From CAVVSD01 sp963837655 (GTDB taxonomy: Bacteria > Actinomycetota > Thermoleophilia > Solirubrobacterales > Solirubrobacteraceae), in contig CAWIOK010000014.1 in assembly GCA_963837655.1 (NCBI GenBank), positions 124,001 to 188,000 on the forward strand: a stretch of 64,000 nt of DNA, in the 5' to 3' direction. Below are positions 25,898-32,210 of this stretch, piece after piece; positions within the stretch are counted from its first letter, which is position 1; the number at the start of each line of letters is the position of its first letter. Under the pieces are notes generated by a model. The model saw only the letters and a list, made by a program, of their open reading frames with translations, did not search any database and was not told where the DNA came from. A program made the position numbers and the translations under genes.

Positions 25898-26979
25898 CCT
25901 CTCGCCTCCAGCTCGAGCGTCGCCTTGACGCCTCGGTACCCGAAGGCGTGAGCGTACGCATCGACGGGCACGCGCAGCCCCACGAACGCCTCCAGCGCGT
26001 CCGGCCAGCGAGTCCGGGCGGCGTCGAGATGGGCCACGGCAGCGATCCAGTCGACGCGGTTGGCGTTGACGCTGCCGAAGATGGCGCGGTTGCCGAGGAT
26101 GGCGTCGACCCCGAGCACGCGACCGTCGATGCTGATGTCGCGCGCGCGCCCGTCGATGCCGAGCAGGCAGGCCACGCCGTTGCGGCGCAGCAGGCCGAGC
26201 GCGTCGAGCATGACCTGCGCGTCGCCTGTGGCCTCGAACACGACGTCGAAGCCGCCGACGTCGTCTGCCAGTTCGCGCAGCGGGGTGTCCGCGGTCACCA
26301 CCGATCGGGCGCCGGAGGCCTCGAGAAGGCGCTTCTTGTCGGCATCGTGGTCGCGGTCCGCGGTCCACACCTCCAGACCGTCCATGCGCAGCAGGTAGGT
26401 GCCCAGCATGCCGATGGCGCCGGTGCCGATGACGAGCGCCCGCCGCGGGCTCCACGGCTGGCGCTCACCGACGGCGCGGACGTGGCGCAGCCCGCGCTCG
26501 CAGACCGACGCCGGCTCGGCCAGGACCCCGAGCCGCCCCAGCGACGGGGGCACGGCCACGAGGTGCTCGGGCGCCTCGGCGACGAGCTCGCAGGCGAAGC
26601 CGTGCAGCCGCGTGATGCCGCGCTCGAGGTACTCGCCGGTGTCGCAGGAGTCCGGCGCGCCCTGCGCGCACGAGGCACAGCGACCGCACCCTCGGCGCAC
26701 GGTCGCGGTGACGAGCGCGCCGCGCGCGAATCCGTGCCCGTCGCGCTCGACGACCCCGAGGAGCTCGTGGCCGAGCACGAGCTGCTCCTCGCCGTCGGGC
26801 GCGACGCCGAACAGCCCCTCGGAGATCTCGCGGTCGGTCCCGCAGACGCCCACCTCGAGCGGGCGCACCAGCACGGCGCGTCCGTCGTGGCGTGGTGCGG
26901 GCACATCGGCCACGCGCGTCGCGCCCGCATTCCCCGGCTCGGTGACCAGCGCCTGCATCGTCGCCCCCATCTGCCGCAT
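25894..26979 (-). CDS. Zinc-dependent glucose-1-dehydrogenase-like enzyme
   Basis: A 361-residue medium-chain dehydrogenase. Catalytic zinc ligands are in EVGVCGTDREI and VLGHELLGVVE; the structural zinc lobe is RRGCGRCASCAQGAPDSC; the text CDTGEYLERGITRLHGF is characteristic of the archaeal/actinobacterial glucose-dehydrogenase branch. The nucleotide fold is VIGTGAIGMLGTYLL. It would oxidise glucose or a related aldose to the lactone with NAD(P). The start may be ATG 26979 or the later ATG 26958 (MQALVTEPG). It is the first gene of a coupled pair with the epimerase. Confidence 0.85.
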   Translation of the reverse strand: MRQMGATMQALVTEPGNAGATRVADVPAPRHDGRAVLVRPLEVGVCGTDREISEGLFGVAPDGEEQLVLGHELLGVVERDGHGFARGALVTATVRRGCGRCASCAQGAPDSCDTGEYLERGITRLHGFACELVAEAPEHLVAVPPSLGRLGVLAEPASVCERGLRHVRAVGERQPWSPRRALVIGTGAIGMLGTYLLRMDGLEVWTADRDHDADKKRLLEASGARSVVTADTPLRELADDVGGFDVVFEATGDAQVMLDALGLLRRNGVACLLGIDGRARDISIDGRVLGVDAILGNRAIFGSVNANRVDWIAAVAHLDAARTRWPDALEAFVGLRVPVDAYAHAFGYRGVKATLELEARG

Positions 26980-26989
26980 CCTCGCGCGT

Positions 26990-26995
26990 TAGCCT
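26990..26995 (+). promoter_or_regulatory. Leaderless-type -10 box TAGCCT
   Basis: TAGCCT lies 10 bases before the ATG at 27006 with no ribosome binding site. Confidence 0.4.
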
Positions 26996-27005
26996 CTGCA
27001 CCACC

Positions 27006-27506
27006 ATGGTCCGTCCGTCGGCGCGTCAGGAGCAGACCGCCTCGGTCTACGAGACGGCCGCGCTGCGACACGAGAAGTCCGCGACCTACTTCGAGTCCCA
27101 CGGCGACGCGGAGCGCGCCGAGCTCGAGCGCCGCAGCGCGGCCATCGCACGGCAGGCGGCCTCCCTCTCGCGCGAGCGGGCGAGCCTGCAGGCGGAGCGC
27201 GCCCGGCTGCACGAGCGCGACCGCCAGGCGCGCGCCAGAGAGCAGCGAGCGAACGATCGTGACCGCGTCGCCGACGTGCGCGACAGGATCGCGGACCACC
27301 GCGAGGCCGGCGCCGACGAGCGCGAGCGGCACGCCGACGAGCGCGAGGGAGCGACCGAGCAGCGCGAGCGTGAGCGCCTGGACCGTGCCGTGCAGGCCGG
27401 CGAGCGCGACGACGCGCACGCGCGCAGGGACGAGGACGAGCTGCGCAGGGAAGTGGCGTCGAGCGTCGAGCAGGCCGCCGAGGAGGACGGGCCCTCCGCT
27501 GCGTAG
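27006..27506 (+). CDS. Highly charged coiled-coil protein of unknown function
   Basis: A 166-residue protein made almost wholly of Arg, Glu, Ala and Asp. From about residue 40 to 160 it is one predicted helix with heptad-like repeats such as RQAASLSRERASLQAERARL, RVADVRDRIADHREAGADER and ERHADEREGATEQRERERLD. There is no signal peptide, membrane span or known domain. It resembles hypothetical helical proteins found singly in actinobacteria. It is divergent from the dehydrogenase operon, and the 180 bases after it hold no convincing gene. Confidence 0.65.
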   Translation: MVRPSARQEQTASVYETAALRHEKSATYFESHGDAERAELERRSAAIARQAASLSRERASLQAERARLHERDRQARAREQRANDRDRVADVRDRIADHREAGADERERHADEREGATEQRERERLDRAVQAGERDDAHARRDEDELRREVASSVEQAAEEDGPSAA

Positions 27507-27688
27507 CGACGGCAGTTCGCGGGTCTGCGCCGACGCGCGACCGTCGAGAAGGTCGGCTTCTTCCAGGACATGTACGCCGCGTGTCTGTCGCGCCGCAAAC
27601 ATTGCGACGTCCGCTGCCCCGCCTCGACGAGATCATCGACATCACCGACGCGCACCTCTGAGGGACGCCGGTCGCGGGCCTCTCGCCG

Positions 27689-28522
27689 TCAGCCTGGCTT
27701 GCCGGCGGACGCCAGCTTGACCGAGATCGGGATCTGCAGTGCGTCGCCGACGCGGTGGCGCTCGGCGAGCTCGTCGAACCGGGCACGGACCGCGGCCTGG
27801 ATCGCCGGCGGCTGACCGCGGAGGAGCGCTCCGGTCCGGACCGTGCCATCGACCAGCCCGTGCCAGAGGACCTCGGCCGACGACACGGTCTGCGTGAACG
27901 TGATGGTCCGCACGCCGGCGTCGACGAGTCCGGCGCCGGTCAGCAGCCCGGCGAGCTCCTCATCGTCGGAGAACCGGAAGAACGGCGGCCCGGCCGGCAT
28001 GTCGTCGGGCGGGACGGCACCGCCCGCAGCCATGGCGTCGACCGCGATCCCGAGGACCCGTGCGCGGTCCGGGACGTCCCACACCGTCAGCGCGCCGCGT
28101 CCACCCGGCGTCAGCACCCTCGCGAGCTCTGTGGCCACCCGCTCGGGGCGGCCGACGTGGAGGATCAGGAAGTTCGCGACGACCGCGTCGAAGGACGCGT
28201 CGGCGAACGGCAGCGCCTCGGCATCCCCCGTGCGCAGGTCGAGGCGCGGATCGCGCTGCCGCGCGAGCGCGAGCATCTCGGCGGAGACGTCGACCCCCAC
28301 GGCCGCCGCTCCCCGGTCGGTCGCGGCGCTGGCCGCGTACCCCGGCCCCGTCGCGACGTCGAGCACGCGCACGCCCTGGCGGACGCCGGTCGCGTCGAGC
28401 AGCGCGCCGATGAGACGGTTCGTGATCGCGGGGAAGAACTCGTCGTAGCCGGCCGACCGCGCGTCCCAGCCCGACGCCTCGAACGCGTTGAACGCGTCGG
28501 CATCCACCGTGGGGTCTGGCAT
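27689..28522 (-). CDS. Class I SAM-dependent methyltransferase
   Basis: A 277-residue methyltransferase of the UbiE/MenG-like Methyltransf_11 type: VRVLDVATGPGYAASAATDR (motif I), VGVDVSAEMLALARQRD, TGDAEALPFADASFDAVVAN and RVLTPGGRGALTVWDVPDR. The N-terminal WDARSAGYDEFFPAITNRL is typical of small-molecule methylases. A TAGCGT box lies 8 bases before the ATG at 28522, so it is probably leaderless. No partner gene indicates its substrate. Confidence 0.85.
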   Translation of the reverse strand: MPDPTVDADAFNAFEASGWDARSAGYDEFFPAITNRLIGALLDATGVRQGVRVLDVATGPGYAASAATDRGAAAVGVDVSAEMLALARQRDPRLDLRTGDAEALPFADASFDAVVANFLILHVGRPERVATELARVLTPGGRGALTVWDVPDRARVLGIAVDAMAAGGAVPPDDMPAGPPFFRFSDDEELAGLLTGAGLVDAGVRTITFTQTVSSAEVLWHGLVDGTVRTGALLRGQPPAIQAAVRARFDELAERHRVGDALQIPISVKLASAGKPG

Positions 28523-28530
28523 GGCGCGGG

Positions 28531-28536
28531 ACGCTA
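28531..28536 (-). promoter_or_regulatory. Leaderless-type -10 box TAGCGT
   Basis: Reads TAGCGT on the minus strand, 8 bases before the methyltransferase ATG at 28522. Confidence 0.4.
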
Positions 28537-28625
28537 ACGGGCCGGCAACGCGTACGCGACGTCGTGGTCACCATGGGCTGTGCGGCGCGGCCGCGCGTGG
28601 CAGCGGCCGGCGCTCGGCTGACCCA

Positions 28626-28686
28626 CCGACGTGCGAGATGGCCCGCTGGCCGACCGCCACATCGAACACCGGCAGGTGCTCGGGCT
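28626..28686 (+). repeat. 61-bp perfect copy of an nrdJ segment
   Basis: Identical over 61 bases to 33271-33331, in direct orientation 4.6 kb away. There it encodes (minus strand) part of ribonucleotide reductase; here it lies out of context, directly in front of the truncated MBL-fold gene. Confidence 0.9.
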
Positions 28687-29279
28687 GCCAACGACCTCAA
28701 CGACCGCATTCGCAGCAGCGGCGGCGTCGACCCCGCGAATGTCTTCGTCACGCACGACATCCCGCTACCGGCGGGTGTGCCGATCCGGGTCGACACCAAC
28801 CCGATGCCGCCCGTCGCTCCGTTCCCGGTCTACGAGGACGAGCGTGTGAAGGTCACCGCGACACTGGTCAACCACGCGCCGGTGTTCCCATCGCTGGCGT
28901 TCCGCTTCGAACGGCTGACGGCTCGGTGACGTTCTCCGGCGACACCGCGCCCAGCGACAACCTGACCAAGCTCGCCGCCGGCTCGGACATCATGGTTCAC
29001 GAGATCATCGATCGGGCCTGGGCCGAGGCGCTGTTCCCCGAGCCGCGCACGCCGGCAGCCGAGGCGACGCTCGGGTATCTGCTGGAGTCGCACACGACCA
29101 TCGAGGACATCGGCGCCGTCGCGCAGACCGCGGGCGCGAAGAAGACCGTGCTCTCCCACATGGTGCCGCTGAACAATCCCGCGTCGCGCTGGATGGAGGG
29201 CCAGAAGGGCTACGACGGCAAGCTGATCGTGGGCAAGGACCTCATGCAGTTCGGGATCGGGAGGCGCACCGCCCGCTAG
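28687..29279 (+). pseudogene. MBL-fold hydrolase remnant (C-terminal half, frameshifted)
   Basis: The readable part begins NDLNDRIRSSGGVDPANVFV, VTATLVNHAPVFPSLAFRFE, then in another frame GSVTFSGDTAPSDNLTKLAA, SDIMVHEIIDRAWAEALF and KKTVLSHMVPLNNP. This is the C-terminal half of a ribonuclease-Z-like metallo-beta-lactamase-fold protein: the second half of the metal site (NHAPVF, SGDT, LSHM) is present, but the N-terminal half with HxHxDH is absent. The frame changes near 28912. The missing half is replaced by the 61-bp nrdJ copy, so the gene was truncated by rearrangement or by mis-assembly. Confidence 0.7.
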
Positions 29280-29307
29280 CCGACCCTCCCGATGCAGCCC
29301 CGCGCGA

Positions 29308-30099
29308 CTACGGCACCGGCACGAGCACCCGCTGAGCGGGCGTCGCGTCTGCGCGGCTGGAGCGGGTGTGCGGAGCGAAGATGTGAGAGGGCCGGAAGCC
29401 CTTCCACAGCGTGTAGACGGTGATCGAGACCTCGAAGACGATCTCCGGGATGGAGAAGAGGACGTGCAGCCCGTCCTGCTCGTAGGCGCCGAGCAGCACG
29501 GCGATCGCCGAGGCGAAGATCAGCGGGCCGCCGACGACGCCGAACATCGCGATCTGCCGGGGGACGATGCCGGACGTGAGGAACAGCCAGCCGAGCAGCA
29601 GGCCGTTGACGCCGACGCAGAAGCCGGGCCCGAGCAGGAACGTCGCGTCGTGCACGGCCACGAGCGACTGGCCGGCGATGGTGAGCGAGCCGGCATCGGC
29701 GCCGGCGCCGGCGAAGTTCTCGCGCAGGGTCACGACCGACAGCAGGCTGATCAGCCCGACGACGATGATGGTGGACTCCACGATGCGGCTGGCGACGTAG
29801 CCGAGGGCGAGTGTCTGGCTCTGGCGCCGGACGATGGGCCAGATGACGACCGCGGTGGCGACGTTGGTGATGGCGAGGAAGATCTCGCACAGCGCGCCCA
29901 GCTGCACGCGGGTGTCGGCGCCGGCGCCGAGGATGTAGTCGGCGTCGTTGAGCACCGGGTCGTAGAGCACCAGCCCGGCGATCGATGTGACGATGGTCAG
30001 GGCGAACAGCACGCCGAAGATGCGCGCGAGCCGTTGATCGTGCGGCGACGGCGCGGGCAGATCGGCGAGGCGCGCGGCGGTCGCGTTTGCTGCGGGCAT
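29308..30099 (-). CDS. DUF4386-family membrane protein
   Basis: A 263-residue integral membrane protein with about six helices (RIFGVLFALTIVTSIAGLVL, LCEIFLAITNVATAVVIWPI, ESTIIVVGLISLLSVVTL, FLLGPGFCVGVNGLLLGWLF, IAMFGVVGGPLIFASAIAVL, IVFEVSITVYTLWKGF). The order and the VNGLLLGWLFLTSGIVPR segment are typical of DUF4386, a family without known function common in bacteria. AAGGACAGG precedes the ATG at 30099. The XRE-cupin gene upstream is on the same strand but 117 bases away. Confidence 0.82.
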   Translation of the reverse strand: MPAANATAARLADLPAPSPHDQRLARIFGVLFALTIVTSIAGLVLYDPVLNDADYILGAGADTRVQLGALCEIFLAITNVATAVVIWPIVRRQSQTLALGYVASRIVESTIIVVGLISLLSVVTLRENFAGAGADAGSLTIAGQSLVAVHDATFLLGPGFCVGVNGLLLGWLFLTSGIVPRQIAMFGVVGGPLIFASAIAVLLGAYEQDGLHVLFSIPEIVFEVSITVYTLWKGFRPSHIFAPHTRSSRADATPAQRVLVPVP

Positions 30100-30215
30100 G
30101 GCTTGCCTGTCCTTCCCGTGACGGTGGTCGGTGACAGGACAGACCTTGCTCGCCACGGACGGACCGCACCAAGGGTTGTTGCTGAAACTGGGAACGATCC
30201 GGGGGCTGGACCAGC

Positions 30216-30815
30216 TCAGGCGGTCTGAGGCGCCTGGCGCGGCGCGGCGCGGATGTGCATCCGGTGGCCGTGGCTGCCGTGGATGCTGAGGATCTCCACC
30301 GGCTCATCCCCGACTGGGCCGAACCAGTGCGGGAGCCTGGTGTCGAACTCGGCCACCTCGCCGGCGCGCAGGATCAGATCGTGCCCGCCGAGGATCAGCT
30401 GCATCTCGCCGGACAGGACGTACAGCCACTCGTAGCCGGCGTGGGTGCGCAGCTTGCGGTCGCTCTCCGGGGGAATCACGACCTTCCACACCGCCATCCC
30501 GCTCGCCCCGTCGGTGAGCGGGTAGACGAGCCGCCCGTTCCGGGTGCGCGGCCGGGTGCGGATGCGAGGGTCCCCGACGCGCGGGGCGCCGACGAGCTCA
30601 TCCAGCGGCAGGTGGTGGGCCTTGGCCAAGGGGAGCAACAACTCGAGGCTGGGCTTGCGCTGCCCGCCCTCGAGGCGCGACAGGGTGCTCTTGGAGATCC
30701 CGGTCTGCGCCGCCAGGGCGGTGAGCGTCACGCCGCGCCGTTCGCGCAGCCGACGCAGCCGAGGGCCCACGTCGGCAAGGACATCCGGGATCGCCGCAGG
30801 CTCGGTGTCCCCCAT
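30216..30815 (-). CDS. XRE-type regulator with C-terminal cupin domain
   Basis: A 199-residue regulator: helix-turn-helix at residues 18-75 (RLRRLRERRGVTLTALAAQT, GISKSTLSRLEGGQRKPS) and a small cupin barrel with LRTHAGYEWLYVLSGEMQLI and LPHWFGPVGDEPVEILSIHG. Such proteins often sense a small metabolite and control a neighbouring gene. The thioredoxin-reductase-like gene at 30892 is divergent and only 76 bases away and is the likeliest target. TAGCGT lies 6 bases before the start. Confidence 0.87.
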   Translation of the reverse strand: MGDTEPAAIPDVLADVGPRLRRLRERRGVTLTALAAQTGISKSTLSRLEGGQRKPSLELLLPLAKAHHLPLDELVGAPRVGDPRIRTRPRTRNGRLVYPLTDGASGMAVWKVVIPPESDRKLRTHAGYEWLYVLSGEMQLILGGHDLILRAGEVAEFDTRLPHWFGPVGDEPVEILSIHGSHGHRMHIRAAPRQAPQTA

Positions 30816-30821
30816 GGGGCG

Positions 30822-30827
30822 ACGCTA
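30822..30827 (-). promoter_or_regulatory. Leaderless-type -10 box TAGCGT
   Basis: Reads TAGCGT on the minus strand, 6 bases before the XRE-cupin ATG at 30815. Confidence 0.4.
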
Positions 30828-30891
30828 CCGGCGGTTCCCGGAAACGGCAACGAAGCGTGAGATCTGCGCCGCCGGTGTGCACGGTGGACGC

Positions 30892-31821
30892 ATGCAAGCC
30901 ACCACCTACGACGTAGCCATCATCGGAGGCGGAGCGGCCGGGTTGAGCGCCGGGCTGGTGCTCGGCCGGGCCAGGCGCCGCGTGGTCGTCATCGACGCCG
31001 GAGCCCCGCGCAACGCGCCCGCCGCCCACATGCAGGGGTTCCTGTCCCGCGACGGGACGCCGCCCGCTGACCTGCTGCGCGAAGCGCGCCTCGAGGTCGG
31101 CCGCTACGGCGTGCAGCTCGTCGAGGACCGCGTCGTCGACGCGACCGCCGGCTTCAGGCTGCACCTGGCAAGCGGACGAGCGATCGAGGCACGACAGGTG
31201 CTGGTCGCGACCGGCGCGACCGACGAGCTTCCCGACGTCGCCGGCGCTCGCGGGCGCTGGGGACGCGACTTCCTGCACTGCCCGTACTGCCACGGCTGGG
31301 AGGTGCGCGACCAGGCGATCGGCGTGCTCGCCACCGGACCGCAGTCCATCGAGCACGCGCACCTCCTGCGCCAATGGACCGACGACGTGATCCTCTTCAC
31401 GCACACGCACGCCGCCTCGCGCGACGAACGAGCGGCGCTGGATGCGCGCGGGATCGCGGTCGTCGATGGGATCGTCGAGCGCCTCGTCGTGGCCGACGAT
31501 CGGCTGCGGGCGGTGCAGCTCGCCGACGGCCGCGCCGTCGCGCGCGACGTGCTGTTCATCCGGCCCGCGGTGCGCGCGCACCCCGACGGGCCCGCCGCCG
31601 CGCTGGGCTGCGAGCTGGAGGACGGAGGACTGGTGCGGACCGACCCCGACGGCCGCACGAGCGTGCCCGGGGTGTGGGCGGCCGGCAACGCCACGAACCC
31701 ACGCGCCCAGGTGATCACCGCCGCCGGCGAAGGCTCCGCGGTCGCCATCGCCATCAACACCCGACTCGTCCACGACGACGTCGACACCGCGGCTCGCCAG
31801 ATCACGACCTTCGCGGCGTGA
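30892..31821 (+). CDS. Thioredoxin-reductase-like flavoprotein
   Basis: A 309-residue FAD/NAD(P)H disulfide oxidoreductase. FAD-binding VAIIGGGAAGLSAGLVLGRA is at the N-terminus, the redox pair is CPYCHGWE near residue 131, and the C-terminal FAD motif is VWAAGNATNPRAQVITAAGE. The second nucleotide fold is weak: where GxGxxA is expected the text reads VLATGPQSIEHAH, as in the group of stand-alone TrxB-like enzymes that lack a cognate thioredoxin. It could reduce a small disulfide or a protein partner. It is divergent from the XRE-cupin regulator and followed by a small membrane protein 25 bases on. Confidence 0.87.
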   Translation: MQATTYDVAIIGGGAAGLSAGLVLGRARRRVVVIDAGAPRNAPAAHMQGFLSRDGTPPADLLREARLEVGRYGVQLVEDRVVDATAGFRLHLASGRAIEARQVLVATGATDELPDVAGARGRWGRDFLHCPYCHGWEVRDQAIGVLATGPQSIEHAHLLRQWTDDVILFTHTHAASRDERAALDARGIAVVDGIVERLVVADDRLRAVQLADGRAVARDVLFIRPAVRAHPDGPAAALGCELEDGGLVRTDPDGRTSVPGVWAAGNATNPRAQVITAAGEGSAVAIAINTRLVHDDVDTAARQITTFAA

Positions 31822-31846
31822 CTCTCACCGACGACGGAGCACAACC

Positions 31847-32089
31847 ATGACCACCGAGAACCCTGCCCGGCCCACCTCGCCCAGCCGACACCAGCTCGCC
31901 CTCATGATCTGGCTCTGCGTCTTCCCGACGCTGACTGCCCTCAACCTGACGCTCGGCGACTGGCTGGCACCGATGTCCCCGGTCGTGCGCACGTTCGTCC
32001 TCGCGACGATCGCCGTGCCGATCGTGATCTACGGGCTCTTGCCTCACCTGCACCGCGCGCGCAGCCGCCTGCTCACACGCCGGCGGTGA
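31847..32089 (+). CDS. Small two-helix membrane protein
   Basis: An 80-residue protein with two helices, LALMIWLCVFPTLTALNLTL and VVRTFVLATIAVPIVIYGLL, and a basic C-terminus. The text closely resembles the membrane segment found fused to, or beside, antibiotic-biosynthesis-monooxygenase domains in actinobacteria; here it stands alone. It lies 25 bases after the flavoprotein and probably shares its transcript, ending at the strong hairpin at 32137. Confidence 0.75.
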   Translation: MTTENPARPTSPSRHQLALMIWLCVFPTLTALNLTLGDWLAPMSPVVRTFVLATIAVPIVIYGLLPHLHRARSRLLTRRR

Positions 32090-32136
32090 CGTCGATCGCT
32101 GCGACCCCGGATGGGCCGACGATCGGCTCAACACCA

Positions 32137-32162
32137 CCGGGGGCCGCAAGAGCGGCCCCCGG
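32137..32162. terminator. Strong GC hairpin between convergent genes
   Basis: CCGGGGGCCGC-AAGA-GCGGCCCCCGG, a perfect 11-bp stem with a 4-base loop, between the small membrane protein and the end of nrdJ. It would serve both directions; there is no long U tract. Confidence 0.75.
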
Positions 32163-32210
32163 TTGCGCGCGCAGCAGACGCAAGCGCGCGCATGTTGCTG
32201 GAAGCGCTTC

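Noticed and set aside
27571..27661. Possible C-terminal gene fragment (reading VAPQTLRRPLPRLDEIIDIT)
   Set aside because: Protein-like, but there is no start, no upstream body and no family I can name; too short to support.
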